Part shown: positions 43,755 to 53,060 of the stretch, one piece after another
How the letters are laid out: each line of letters opens with the position of its first letter
Position numbering within the stretch: the first letter of the stretch is position 1
Origin: JAJPKK01 sp963824905
GTDB taxonomy: Bacteria; Pseudomonadota; Alphaproteobacteria; Rhizobiales; Xanthobacteraceae
Length of the DNA: 64,000 nt
Direction of reading: 5' to 3'
NCBI GenBank assembly: GCA_963824905.1
Contig: CAWGRH010000010.1
Coordinates: forward strand, 248,001-312,000
Notes under the pieces: generated by a model
Told to the model about the DNA's origin: nothing
Seen by the model: the letters and a program-made list of their open reading frames with translations, nothing else
The model's database searches: none
Made by a program: the position numbers and the translations under genes

Positions 43755-45017
43755 ATGGATCCGCAACAGGAAGCGGTGCTCAAGAAGATTGCCTGGCGGA
43801 TCGTTCCGCTGCTCACCCTCGCTTACATCGTCAATTATCTCGACCGCACCAATATCGGGTTCGCGGCGCTCACCATGAACAAGCAGCTCGGTTTCACCGC
43901 GACCGAGTTCGGCATCGGTGCCGGCGTCCTGTTCATCGGCTACACCGTGTTCGAGATCCCGAGCAATCTCGCGCTCTACCGGTTCGGGGCCCGGCGCTGG
44001 ATCGCGCGCATCATGATCAGCTGGGGCATCATCTCGGCGCTCACCGCCCTCGTCGTCGGGGTCAAGTCCTACTACCTCGCGCGGTTCGCGCTCGGTGTCG
44101 CCGAAGCCGGGTTCTTCCCCGGCGTCGCCTATTACTTCGCGGCGTGGTTTCCGACCCAGTACCGCACCCGCATGCTCGCCTGGTTCCTCGTCGCGATCCC
44201 GGTGTCCTCGGTGGTGGGCGGGCCGATCTCGGGGCTGCTGCTGGAGCTCGACGGCGCGCTCGGCCTCAAGGGCTGGCAATGGCTGTTCATCGTCGAGGGC
44301 CTCCCGGCGATCGTGCTCGGCTTCGTCGTGCTGCGCCGGCTCGCTGACCGGCCGGACGACGCCGAATGGCTCTCGCCCAAGGAGCGCGACATCCTCAAGG
44401 CGATGCTCGATGCCGAGCACCGCGAGCGGCCGAAATCGAGCCTCCTCACCGCGCTGTCCGACGTCCGGGTCATCATCCTCGCACTGGTGCAATTCGGCTT
44501 CACCCTCGGCTCTTATGGGGTCGGCATCTTCCTGCCACAGATCATCAAGACCAGCGGGCTCTCCAACCTCGCGGTGAGCTTCCTCGCTGCAGTGCCCTAC
44601 ATCTTCGCCTCGGTCGGAATGATCTGGTGGGCTTGGCACGTCGACCGCACCGGCAAGAAAATCGGCAACCTCATCATCGCTTGCGCCGTCGCGGCGATCG
44701 GCCTCGCCGCATCGGTGATCTGGAGCAGTCTGGCGATCGGGCTTACGGCCTTGACCGTGGCGCTCGTCGGCATCACCTCGGCCCGCGCGATCTTCTGGCC
44801 CATCCCGACCCGGTTCCTCGCGGGCGTCGGCGCCGCCGCCGGTCTCGCCTTCATCAATTCGATCGGCACCATCGGCGGCTTTGCCGGGCCGTATCTCATG
44901 GGCTTCCTGCGCGACTTCACCGGCTCGTTCAGCGCCGGCCTTCTCGCCATGGCCGGCATTCTCCTGCTGACGACCCTGCTTGCGGCTTCGCTCAAACTGG
45001 TCATAAAGGTGGAATAA
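43755..45017 (+). CDS. MFS transporter, anion:cation symporter (ACS) type
   Basis: 420 residues with twelve predicted helices. Typical ACS start TLAYIVNYLDRTNIGFAAL; TM4-5 region LGVAEAGFFPGVAYYFAAWF; central loop then SLLTALSDVRVIILALVQFG. Members import organic acid anions such as tartrate, phthalate or glucarate. ATG 43755 is chosen because the frame upstream lacks any membrane pattern. It is followed by an MBL hydrolase and an FMN oxidase, perhaps acting on the imported acid. Confidence 0.88.
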   Translation: MDPQQEAVLKKIAWRIVPLLTLAYIVNYLDRTNIGFAALTMNKQLGFTATEFGIGAGVLFIGYTVFEIPSNLALYRFGARRWIARIMISWGIISALTALVVGVKSYYLARFALGVAEAGFFPGVAYYFAAWFPTQYRTRMLAWFLVAIPVSSVVGGPISGLLLELDGALGLKGWQWLFIVEGLPAIVLGFVVLRRLADRPDDAEWLSPKERDILKAMLDAEHRERPKSSLLTALSDVRVIILALVQFGFTLGSYGVGIFLPQIIKTSGLSNLAVSFLAAVPYIFASVGMIWWAWHVDRTGKKIGNLIIACAVAAIGLAASVIWSSLAIGLTALTVALVGITSARAIFWPIPTRFLAGVGAAAGLAFINSIGTIGGFAGPYLMGFLRDFTGSFSAGLLAMAGILLLTTLLAASLKLVIKVE

Positions 45018-45039
45018 GCGGGCCAGGAGAGCGGTACCC

Positions 45040-45834
45040 ATGCAATCGGACGGCTACGACATCGACATCCTGGTCCAGGGGTTTCCGGGCAAGTCGGTGT
45101 GTCACGGCGGGCTCGGCTGGAGCACGGTCGTGCTGTTGCGCGGCTGCGGCCGCGTCGTCATCATCGACACCGGCTCGTTCAACATGCGGCGGCTGATCAC
45201 CGACCAGCTCGCACGGCGGGGCCTTGCGCCCGACGCGGTCACCGACGTGATCCTGACCCATGCCCATTACGACCATTCGATCAACTGGGTCATGTTCCCG
45301 AACGCCCGCATCGCCATCGGTGCGGCCGAGCTTGCCTGGGCGGCGGCACAGCCGCTCGGCCACCATCTCGTCCCCGACCTCTACATCCGCGAGCTGACGA
45401 TCTCGCCGCGGCTGCGCATCCTTGCGGAGGGCGACGAAGTGATCCCCGGCATGACCGCATATGCCGCGCCGGGCCACACGCCTGGGCATCTCGTGTTTCA
45501 TCTCACGACACCGCGCCGCGACGTGGTCTTCACCGGCGATGCCGCCAAGAATCGCGCCGAGCTGATATCGGGCGCGGCCGACATGACCATGGACGAAGGC
45601 GCGAGCGTCGAGACCATCGCGCGCATCTGGGCGCTGTGGCGCCGCCGTCCGGATACGCTTCTCGTGCCGGGGCACGACGTTCCGATGGTCCTCGAGGACG
45701 GCCGCCCGACCTACATCGAGGGACGGCGCGCCGCCATCACCGCGTGGTTCGACGACGACCTCGAGACCACGACGCTGTTCGAGCTCGTGGCCTCGGAGCC
45801 GCCGGCCGCGCGCCGCGCCGCCGGCGCGAGGTAG
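45040..45834 (+). CDS. MBL-fold metallo-hydrolase
   Basis: 264 residues. Metallo-beta-lactamase fold with THAHYDH-type motif HAHYDH at 74-79, then GMTAYAAPGHTPGHLVFH (His), FTGDAAKNR (Asp) and PGHDVPMV (His), which complete a two-metal site. Function could be hydrolysis of a lactone or thioester. It starts 22 bases after the MFS stop. Confidence 0.88.
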   Translation: MQSDGYDIDILVQGFPGKSVCHGGLGWSTVVLLRGCGRVVIIDTGSFNMRRLITDQLARRGLAPDAVTDVILTHAHYDHSINWVMFPNARIAIGAAELAWAAAQPLGHHLVPDLYIRELTISPRLRILAEGDEVIPGMTAYAAPGHTPGHLVFHLTTPRRDVVFTGDAAKNRAELISGAADMTMDEGASVETIARIWALWRRRPDTLLVPGHDVPMVLEDGRPTYIEGRRAAITAWFDDDLETTTLFELVASEPPAARRAAGAR

Positions 45835-45881
45835 CAGCTTTCCCGCGCGGCATCAGCCGCTCCTTTGCAACGGTACCGTTC

Positions 45882-47018
45882 ATGCAACAGCAGAATCCCG
45901 AAGAGGCCGCCGACCGGCGCCTCGCCACCGCAACCGCCACCGCCGATTTTCAGACCCTGCACGAGTTCGTCGCCAAGGCGAGGCAGAACCTCAACCAGAA
46001 CGCCTGGGACTACATCGTCGGTGCGACCGAGACCGAGACCACGCTGCGACGCAACCGCCTCGCCCTCGACCAGATCGCCTTCCGTCCGCGCGTGCTGTGC
46101 GACGTGAGCCGGATCGATTCGACGGTCGAGCGGTTCGGGCGCCGGCTGCGGCTGCCGCTGCTGTTCGCCCCGGTGGGCGCGCTCGAAAGCTTTCATGAGG
46201 AGGCCGCGACGGCCGTCGTGCAGGCCGCCAGCGCGTTCGGCATCGCCCATATGCTGAGCTCAGTCTGCGAGCCTGGCCTGGAAAAAGTCGCGCAGGCAGC
46301 TCCTGACGCGACGCGGATCTTCCAGCTTTATGTCCGTGGCGACGAGGCATGGGTCGACGACTTCGTCGCGCGCGCGATTGCCAACAAGTACGTCGCCTTC
46401 TGCCTCACCGTCGACACCGCGATCTACAGCCGGCGCGAGCGCGATCTCGCCAAGCGCCATATCGTCGCCGGGCGCCGGCGCGCTACCGGTCGTGAGTTCC
46501 AGGCGGCGCTCGACTGGCGCACCGTCAAGCGCATCCGGCAGAAGTTCGACATTCCCCTGATGCTCAAAGGCATCGCCACCGCCGAAGATGCCCGGATCGC
46601 GCTCGATCATGGCGTGTCCTGGATCTACGTCTCCAATCACGGCGGCCGTCAGCTCGACCACGGGCGCGGCTCGATGGACGTGCTGCCGGAGATCGTCGAT
46701 GTGGTCGACGGCAGGGCAAAGGTCATCGTCGACGGCGGCATGGCGCGCGGCACCGACATCGTGAAGGCGATGGCGGCCGGAGCCGACCTCGTCGGGCTCG
46801 GCCGGATGCAGTGCTACGCGCTCGCCGCCGGCGGCGAGGCCGCGCTCGTGCGCATGCTCGAGCTTCTGGAGGACGAGGTGCAGCGCTGCCTCGGCCTGCT
46901 CGGGGTGACACGGTTCGCCGATCTCAACCGCGAGCACCTGCATCCGGCACCGTCGCCGACAGTGCCGCACGTCTTCAGCGCCTTCCCGCTGCTCAAGATC
47001 GACGATTACCGATATTAG
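45882..47018 (+). CDS. FMN-dependent alpha-hydroxyacid oxidase/dehydrogenase
   Basis: 378 residues. FMN barrel of the lactate/glycolate/mandelate dehydrogenase family: NAWDYIVGATETETTLRRN, FAPVGALESFHEEA, and the active-site SNHGGRQLDHGRGSMD with His at about residue 253 and Arg beside it, then DGGMARGTDIVKAMAAGADLVGLGR. It oxidises a 2-hydroxy acid to the keto acid. ATG 45882. It closes the MFS-MBL-FMN set and ends directly at repeat B2. Confidence 0.9.
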   Translation: MQQQNPEEAADRRLATATATADFQTLHEFVAKARQNLNQNAWDYIVGATETETTLRRNRLALDQIAFRPRVLCDVSRIDSTVERFGRRLRLPLLFAPVGALESFHEEAATAVVQAASAFGIAHMLSSVCEPGLEKVAQAAPDATRIFQLYVRGDEAWVDDFVARAIANKYVAFCLTVDTAIYSRRERDLAKRHIVAGRRRATGREFQAALDWRTVKRIRQKFDIPLMLKGIATAEDARIALDHGVSWIYVSNHGGRQLDHGRGSMDVLPEIVDVVDGRAKVIVDGGMARGTDIVKAMAAGADLVGLGRMQCYALAAGGEAALVRMLELLEDEVQRCLGLLGVTRFADLNREHLHPAPSPTVPHVFSAFPLLKIDDYRY

Positions 47019-47120
47019 AGCATGATCCCGAAAAGTTGCAGACTTTTCGGACAAGATCATGCTCCAAATCACGGAGTTCGGAGCGCGATGCGATTCAACC
47101 TGAATGGCATCGCGCTGTAG
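47018..47120. repeat. Palindromic repeat, family B copy 2
   Basis: Same order of hairpins as copy 1 (agcatgatcccgaaaagttg ... gatcatgctcc, then gagcgcgatgcga ... tcgcgct). It begins at the TAG stop of the FMN oxidase gene, and its far end encodes the last residues and stop of the minus-strand gene 47095-47631. Confidence 0.85.
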
Positions 47121-47631
47121 GCGGATCGGGCCTGCGGAAATCGAGACGACCTCCCGGCCAGCGTCCGTCGATCCTGCTGTCGCTCACGATCAGGCCCGTC
47201 CACGGGCGCACGATGCTCCGATCCGTCAGGTTGACGTATTTGCCGACGAGCCGGCCGTCGTTCAGGCGGCGCGCGTGGATGAGCCCCCAGCGGGCGCCGT
47301 CGTTCCAGTCGAACAGCAGGTAGACGCGATCGCCTGCCATCTTGAGCTCCGCCTTGCCGTGCTTCCATCGGTCGGTCGCGTCGCCGGGAATGGTCGGGTC
47401 AGCACCGCCGTTCCAACGGCTGGACCAGATTCCTTCGATTTCGCTCTCATGGTGCGGACCCGGGTCGCTTACGCTTCCCCACGGACTTGCATTCTCATCC
47501 TGGGCAGACCCGTCCAGCGCCACGCTGGCCGCAAATGCGAGCGCCGCATCATCCTCGGGCTCAGGAACGTCCGGTACGCCGAACGGATTGCCGCCCAGGC
47601 GATCTTGGCCCGATCCGTGGTGCTCGTTCAT
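47095..47631 (-). CDS. Hypothetical protein
   Basis: 178 residues. The first 65 residues look disordered (Asp/Glu/Pro/Ser-rich). The rest resembles a compact beta-rich domain with several Trp (IEGIWSSRWNGG, YLLFDWNDGARWGLIHARR, IVSDSRIDGRWPG). No signal peptide and no family I recognise. The final residues TARCHSG and the TGA come from repeat B2, so the natural C-terminus may have been replaced. Convergent with the FMN oxidase gene. Confidence 0.55.
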   Translation of the reverse strand: MNEHHGSGQDRLGGNPFGVPDVPEPEDDAALAFAASVALDGSAQDENASPWGSVSDPGPHHESEIEGIWSSRWNGGADPTIPGDATDRWKHGKAELKMAGDRVYLLFDWNDGARWGLIHARRLNDGRLVGKYVNLTDRSIVRPWTGLIVSDSRIDGRWPGGRLDFRRPDPPTARCHSG

Positions 47632-47861
47632 CGAAGCAATCTCCAGCTCTGCTCGTGAAACCCGCGTCGCAGATTGCGGGTTGCCGAGCGATGAACTGGC
47701 AATTTCGGTCTGGGCCTTCCACCCGTTTCCCGTAAGGCTGTGTCGAAGCGAATATCGATTTTCGGCGGGTCAGGACCTCCAGCCGTCGCGGGGATTGCCA
47801 TGAGGTAAATTGCGCGACAAACTGTCGCAAAATAAACTGCAATACGATCGGGGAGTGAACC

Positions 47862-48713
47862 ATGCATGACCGGGGACGAATTGCTGCAATCGCGATGGTA
47901 ACGCTGGCGCTGTCGGTCGGCGTTTGCACGGCCGAGGACGCCAAATATCCCGATTGGGCCGGGCAATGGCAGCGGTTTGCCGTCAAGCTTCCCACCCAGC
48001 CGTCGCACGATCAGACGAAGCCCTGGGGGCTCGGGCAACAAGCGCCGCTCACCCCCGAATACGAGGCGATTCTGCGAGATAGCATCGCGGACCAGGCGAA
48101 GGGCGGGCTCGGCAATTTCCCGACCACGCTGGGGCGGCCCGCGGGAATGCCGCATATGATGATGGCGTTCCAGCCGCTCGAATTCGTCGTCACGCCGGAC
48201 GTCACTTACATCATGATCGCGTCCTACGACCACTACCGGCGCATTTTCACCGATGGGCGCGGCTTCCCGACCGAGGCCGAGCCGACCTACGCCGGCTATT
48301 CGATCGGCAAGTGGGTCGACGAGGATGGCGACGGGACTTACGACGTGCTGGTCGTCGAAACGCGCGGATTCAAGGGGCCGCGGGCCTATGACGAAGCGGG
48401 CTTGCCGCTGCACTTCGACAATCAGTCAATCTTCCACGAACGCATTTATCGCGACAAGGCCGACCCGAAGATCATGCATGACGAGATGACGACGATCGAT
48501 CACGCGCTGACGCGTCCATGGACCGTCGACAAGAAATACGTGCTCAACGAGGAGCAGTACCCGATCTGGCCGGAGTATTATATCGCCGAGGGCAATGCGC
48601 AGGTCATGATCGGCAAGGAAAACTATTTCCTCAGCAGCGAAGGGCTGCTGATGCCGACCCAGAAGAACCAGGCGCCCCCCGACCTGCGGTATTTCACGTC
48701 ATCGCGGAAGTAA
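47862..48713 (+). CDS. Secreted protein of unknown function, paralogue 2
   Basis: 283 residues with a signal peptide (IAMVTLALSVGVCTAED). It has the same blocks as paralogue 1 (42507-43361): YPDWAGQWQRF, GLGQQAPLTPEYE, a DEDGDGTYDVLVVE segment that looks like an EF-type calcium loop, YSIGKWVD, and the end EGLLMPTQKNQAPPDLRYF. No catalytic motif is obvious. It is 12 kb from no other relative, so the two copies bracket the MFS-MBL-FMN set. Confidence 0.8.
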   Translation: MHDRGRIAAIAMVTLALSVGVCTAEDAKYPDWAGQWQRFAVKLPTQPSHDQTKPWGLGQQAPLTPEYEAILRDSIADQAKGGLGNFPTTLGRPAGMPHMMMAFQPLEFVVTPDVTYIMIASYDHYRRIFTDGRGFPTEAEPTYAGYSIGKWVDEDGDGTYDVLVVETRGFKGPRAYDEAGLPLHFDNQSIFHERIYRDKADPKIMHDEMTTIDHALTRPWTVDKKYVLNEEQYPIWPEYYIAEGNAQVMIGKENYFLSSEGLLMPTQKNQAPPDLRYFTSSRK

Positions 48714-48798
48714 CGCGCCGCGGGGTTCCATGGTAGGCGTTCCGCACGCGCTCACGCGTAACGAGGCGCCTGCCGGATCCGATCGGCCGCTATCGCCG

Positions 48799-50709
48799 TC
48801 ACGCGACGGCGCTGCCGCCTTCGGACTGCTTTGCAAAGAATGCGGCGAGCTCTCTTGCCGGGACCGGCGGGCTATAGAAGTGGCCCTGGACGTCGGTGCA
48901 GCCGAGCTCGCGGACCCGGTCGAGCTGCGTGCGGGTCTCGACCCCTTCTGCCGTCGTCGTCATGCTGAGCTGCTGCGCGAGCCCGGCGACCGCCTGCACG
49001 ATCGCGGCCGACTCGGCGTCGTCGCCGAGCCCGGTGATGAAGCAGCGGTCGATCTTGATCTTGTCGAAGGGAAAGCTCCGTAGATAGCTCAACGACGAGT
49101 AGCCGGTGCCGAAATCGTCCATCGAGATGCGGATGCCGAGCGAGCGCAAGCCGTGGAGCGTCCGCAAATTGGCCTCGGTGTTCTCCATCAGCACGGCCTC
49201 GGTGATCTCGAGCTCGAGCCGATGTGCCGGCAGCTGTGCGGCGTTGAGCGCATTGAGCACGGTAGGGAACAGCAGGCTGTTGTTGAGCTGGGTCGGCGAA
49301 AGATTGACGGCGACGCGAATGTCGTCGGGCCACGCGGTCGCGTCCTGGCAGGCGCGACGGATCACCCATTCGCCGATCGGGACGATCAACCCGATCTCCT
49401 CGGCGATCGGAATGAAATCGGCCGGCATGATCAAACCCTGTTCGGGATGGTTCCAGCGCAACAGCGCCTCGCAGCACTGCACCGTTTCGCCGTCGAGGTT
49501 GACCGCCGGCTGGTAATGCAATTCGAATTCGTCGTTCGCCAGCGCCTTGCGCAGCGCGAGCTCGAGCGCGCGCCGCGCTTTCATGCGCGCATCCATGTTC
49601 GGCTCGAAGAAACGGTAGACGCCGCGGCCGTCCGCCTTCGCGCCGTAGAGCGCCATGTCAGCGTTCTTCAAAAGCTCGTTGGCTTCGATCCCGTCGACGG
49701 GGGCCACCGCGATGCCGATGCTGGCGGCGGTCACGACCATGTGCCCCTGGAGGTCGTATGGCGCGGAGATCACCTCGGAGAGGCGGAGCGCCAATCGCTC
49801 CGCATCGGTAGCGTCCGTGATGTCGGTCTGGATAATCGCGAACTCATCGCCGCCGACGCGCGAGATCGTGTCGGTTTCGCGCACACAGGCGCGCAGCCGG
49901 CCGGCCACTGCGCGCAAGAGTTCGTCGCCAATGGGGTGCCCGAGCGAATCGTTGACGTTCTTGAAGTGGTCGAGGTCGAGGCACAGGACGGCGAGCCGTT
50001 GCCCGCGTTCCACGTGGACGAGCGCATCGGCGAGACGTTCCCGCAGCAGCACGCGGTTGGGCAGATCGGTCAGCGCATCGTGCCGCGCCATGTGCGCGAT
50101 CTGCATTTCCGACCGGCGCCGTTCGGTGATGTCCTCGTGGGTGGCCACCCAGCCGCCGCCGGCCATCGGCACGTTCACCACGGCGATGGTGCGACCGTCG
50201 TCCAGCTCGACGAACTGGCTGGTCGTCGTGCCGGCTTTGACGGCCGCGGAAACGCCCTCGAGGTATTGGTCGACGTCCCCCGAAAAGCTACCGGCAGCGG
50301 CGCGTCGTTCGAGCAGCGCTCGGAGCGCAAGCCCGGGGCGGATGTCGTCCGGGCGAAGACGGTACATCTCGGCGTAGCGCGAATTGCAGATGAGGAGACG
50401 GCTGTCGCTGTCGAACATGACGAGCCCTTGCGACATGTTGGAAACCGCCGCATTGAAACGCATGTTCTGCGCGTGAAGGTCGGCCTCGCGCGCGCGAAGC
50501 TCGCCGGTGCGCTCGGCGACCAGCCGCTCGAGGTCGCGCTGGACGGTGCCGATCTCCTCGACCATCAAAGACATCGAGCGGTTGGCCCGGCGCCGATCGC
50601 GGTCGAATGCCTGGTAGGCGCGGCTGACGAGACCGATGAGGCGATCGAGGTCGATCGATCCCCTGTCGGTCTTCGCCTTGGCGATCTGCTCGGCAAGCAG
50701 CTTGTGCAT
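48799..50709 (-). CDS. PAS-GGDEF-EAL cyclic-di-GMP signalling protein
   Basis: 636 residues from ATG 50709 (AAGGA 9 bases upstream). N-terminal coiled helix (about 25-75), a PAS-type sensor (NAAVSNMSQGLVMFDSDSRLL), a GGDEF diguanylate cyclase domain with an intact VGGDEF, and an EAL phosphodiesterase domain with EALLRWNH, ITEAVLMEN and DDFGTGYSSLSYL. Both active-site motifs look intact, so it may make and degrade c-di-GMP. No membrane helix is seen, so it is probably cytosolic. Confidence 0.92.
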   Translation of the reverse strand: MHKLLAEQIAKAKTDRGSIDLDRLIGLVSRAYQAFDRDRRRANRSMSLMVEEIGTVQRDLERLVAERTGELRAREADLHAQNMRFNAAVSNMSQGLVMFDSDSRLLICNSRYAEMYRLRPDDIRPGLALRALLERRAAAGSFSGDVDQYLEGVSAAVKAGTTTSQFVELDDGRTIAVVNVPMAGGGWVATHEDITERRRSEMQIAHMARHDALTDLPNRVLLRERLADALVHVERGQRLAVLCLDLDHFKNVNDSLGHPIGDELLRAVAGRLRACVRETDTISRVGGDEFAIIQTDITDATDAERLALRLSEVISAPYDLQGHMVVTAASIGIAVAPVDGIEANELLKNADMALYGAKADGRGVYRFFEPNMDARMKARRALELALRKALANDEFELHYQPAVNLDGETVQCCEALLRWNHPEQGLIMPADFIPIAEEIGLIVPIGEWVIRRACQDATAWPDDIRVAVNLSPTQLNNSLLFPTVLNALNAAQLPAHRLELEITEAVLMENTEANLRTLHGLRSLGIRISMDDFGTGYSSLSYLRSFPFDKIKIDRCFITGLGDDAESAAIVQAVAGLAQQLSMTTTAEGVETRTQLDRVRELGCTDVQGHFYSPPVPARELAAFFAKQSEGGSAVA

Positions 50710-51249
50710 CGGCGGGTCCTTCGGGCGGCAGGCGCAACCTCGATGAAGGTCACACGCATTCCGCCGTCTGGTGGTTGCCGAACCGAAGGTTGCGGTTCGA
50801 CTGTCGGGTGCGCTTTTCATCGGCTGCCCCCGCGAGCGCTCCCTCCGATCGCGGAATTGCAGCCTTATGCGAGATGTCTGAACGCCCGGTTATTCGAACG
50901 TTTCCAAAACTACGTGCTTTCGCGCGCGGGTCAGGCGGAGAAATATCGGATGATCGGCCACTTGCTGCGGGACGTCTTGCGACGACCTCGAAATTCGGGA
51001 CGTTGCGAATTGCCCTGAAGTTAGAATGCGATGTGCCTTTACGCTCGGGATGATTCGGGCTGCGAGCCCGCGATCAGAGAGGCAAGGACGTCGGGCATTT
51101 TCGTAGTCGAGGTCGATAAACTTCGAAATAATTGGTTTCTCGCTCGATTACCGAACTCCAATGAATTGTCGGAAATCGCAGCGGCTGCAATCAGCGACAT
51201 ATTAAGCAAAGGGCCGCGGGGCCGGCCGGGCCGACCCCGCAATTCGACG
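50710..51249. other. Gene-free stretch, no feature found
   Basis: About 540 bases between the GGDEF-EAL gene and the NHL propeller, with the promoter of the former by inference. The sequence is less GC-rich in places (for example cttcgaaataattgg near 51121). I see no credible gene, RNA or repeat here. Confidence 0.5.
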
Positions 51250-52269
51250 TTACCGAATCTCCTTCTTCACAAAACGCTCCAGCTTCTGGGCGTTGGTGTA
51301 GCCGCCATAGATGTTGCCGTCGTCGTCGACGCCGACACCCTCCAATGCTCCGGGGAACTTGGACTCCTCGATGAACGAGGTGACCTTGCCGTCTTTCACG
51401 TTGCCGACCCGGATGCCCTGTTTGAAACCCGGGTTGAGCTTGTCGCCCGACTGGGAGTCGGCGACGTAGATCATGTCGTTCTTGTCGATCGTGATTCCGC
51501 TCGGCCGGCCGAACTGCTTCCACGTGTCGAGCAGCTTGCCGTCCTGGTCGAAGATCTGGATACGGTTGTTGGCGCGATCCGCGACGAACAGGCGGCCGGC
51601 CGAGTCGAAAGCGAGGCCGTGCGGCACGTTGAACTCGCCGGGGCCGTTGCCCTCCTTGCCCCAGGCCTTGATGAATTTGCCGTCCTTGGAGAACTTGACG
51701 ATGCGGGCATTGGTCCCGTCGCCGTGGCCGTCGGCGACGAAGATGTCGCCGTTCGGCGCCACCGCGACGTCGGACGGTGCATTGAAATGCGTCTCGTCGT
51801 TCCCCGCGACACCCGGCGTGCCGAGCGTCATCAGCAACTTGCCGTCCGGGGAAAGCTTCAACACGGTCTGGCCGATCTTCTTGGTCTTGTCGGCACGGCC
51901 GTCGGTGATCCAGAGGTTGCCGTCGTTGTCGACGAACAGCCCGTGCGGGAAGGTGGTCAGGCCCGCGGCGAGGCTCGCCACCACGCGGCCGGAGGCGTCA
52001 TATTTATTGAGCGGGGCGATCTTCGAGCGCTCGCAGCTGTCGCCGCCGCAGCGGTCGTAAATCCACATGCTCTTGCCGTCGCGATCGACCTGAAGGCCGA
52101 TGGTCGAGCCGAAGCCGCGGCCCATCGGTTGCTTCGCCCAGCCGTCGTCGGGACGATACGTATTGGGTGCGGAGTTCGGGTCGGCAGTCTGGGCATGGCT
52201 CGGTGCCGCAGACATGACGATTGCTGCGACGACGGCGACGCCGCACATGAGGCGATCCACATGGCGCAT
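51250..52269 (-). CDS. Secreted NHL-repeat beta-propeller protein
   Basis: 339 residues. Signal peptide (VAVVAAIVMSAAPSHAQ). Propeller blades include GLFVDNDGNLWITDGR, DVAVAPNGDIFVADGHGDG, GLAFDSAGRLFVADRANNRIQIFD and GITIDKNDMIYVADSQSGDK. Similar blade order to the protein at 14165-15238, so the two are paralogues. Single Cys pairs (RCGGDSCERSK) may form a disulfide near the N-terminus. Confidence 0.85.
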   Translation of the reverse strand: MRHVDRLMCGVAVVAAIVMSAAPSHAQTADPNSAPNTYRPDDGWAKQPMGRGFGSTIGLQVDRDGKSMWIYDRCGGDSCERSKIAPLNKYDASGRVVASLAAGLTTFPHGLFVDNDGNLWITDGRADKTKKIGQTVLKLSPDGKLLMTLGTPGVAGNDETHFNAPSDVAVAPNGDIFVADGHGDGTNARIVKFSKDGKFIKAWGKEGNGPGEFNVPHGLAFDSAGRLFVADRANNRIQIFDQDGKLLDTWKQFGRPSGITIDKNDMIYVADSQSGDKLNPGFKQGIRVGNVKDGKVTSFIEESKFPGALEGVGVDDDGNIYGGYTNAQKLERFVKKEIR

Positions 52270-52390
52270 CTAAGTGTCCTCCCTTGTTCAAGTTCTGGTT
52301 GACCGGGGTATCTTCGGCGCACGCTTATAGCATGCGAGCGCCTCGCCACGGGGGATTCTGTTCGGTCGCGGGCGCTGCGACCTCTTGCCG

Positions 52391-52993
52391 TCACCCGGCC
52401 TGTGGGGCCGATCGCGGCAGGTGTGTTCCGCCGTCGGGAATCGGCGTCCGCGCGGCGTTGAGCACGAGCGACACGAAACCGTAGTAGCCGACGGTCCCGA
52501 TCAATTCCACGATGGCGCGTTCGCCAAATCGCGTCTTCGCCGCCTCGAAGGTCGCATCGCTGATGTCCTTGTCGACGAGGAGCTGGGAGACGAGGTCGTA
52601 GACGAGCGCTTCGTCCGGCGCGAGCGTCTCGGGTCGGCGCCCGGCCTCGATGGCTGCGGGAATCGCGGGATCGAGCCCGGCGGCGAGGGCGTGCTTGCGG
52701 TGTGCGTTCCATTCGTAGTCGGCCGACCAGAACCGGGCGACGACCAGGATCGCGAGCTCGCGCAGCGGCGCGGGGAAGGTGCTCTCGAAACGGACGAAGT
52801 CGCCGAGATGGCGGACCCGATCGGCAAGCTCGGGGCTGCGCAGCAGCGCATGGAACGGGCCGCGCAGGCTGCCGCGAGGACCGCTCGCGATCGTGTGGGC
52901 GACCCGCTTCTGCTCGGCGGTCATGTCGGTTTCAGAGAGCGGCGCGAAGCGCGTTTGCATCGGGATGATGTCCGTGGTTCGGGGTGGGAGCAT
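52391..52993 (-). CDS. Carboxymuconolactone decarboxylase family protein
   Basis: 200 residues from ATG 52993, or 189 from ATG 52960. CMD/AhpD-type helical fold: LRELAILVVARFWSADYEWNAHRKHAL with conserved Glu and His, and ELIGTVGYYGFVSLVLNAARTPIPDGG. There is no CxxC, so it is not a peroxidase of the AhpD kind. It is longer than the relative at 37339. Function unknown. Confidence 0.82.
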   Translation of the reverse strand: MLPPRTTDIIPMQTRFAPLSETDMTAEQKRVAHTIASGPRGSLRGPFHALLRSPELADRVRHLGDFVRFESTFPAPLRELAILVVARFWSADYEWNAHRKHALAAGLDPAIPAAIEAGRRPETLAPDEALVYDLVSQLLVDKDISDATFEAAKTRFGERAIVELIGTVGYYGFVSLVLNAARTPIPDGGTHLPRSAPQAG

Positions 52994-53060
52994 CCAATTT
53001 ACGCGATCCCGCGCCGAAGCGACACATCACGACGTGCACGGCGGAGGCGCGTGGGCCGCC

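Noticed and set aside
43632..45041. 469-codon minus-strand frame opposite the MFS gene
   Set aside because: Its composition is highly charged without a fold, and the plus strand encodes a clear transporter.
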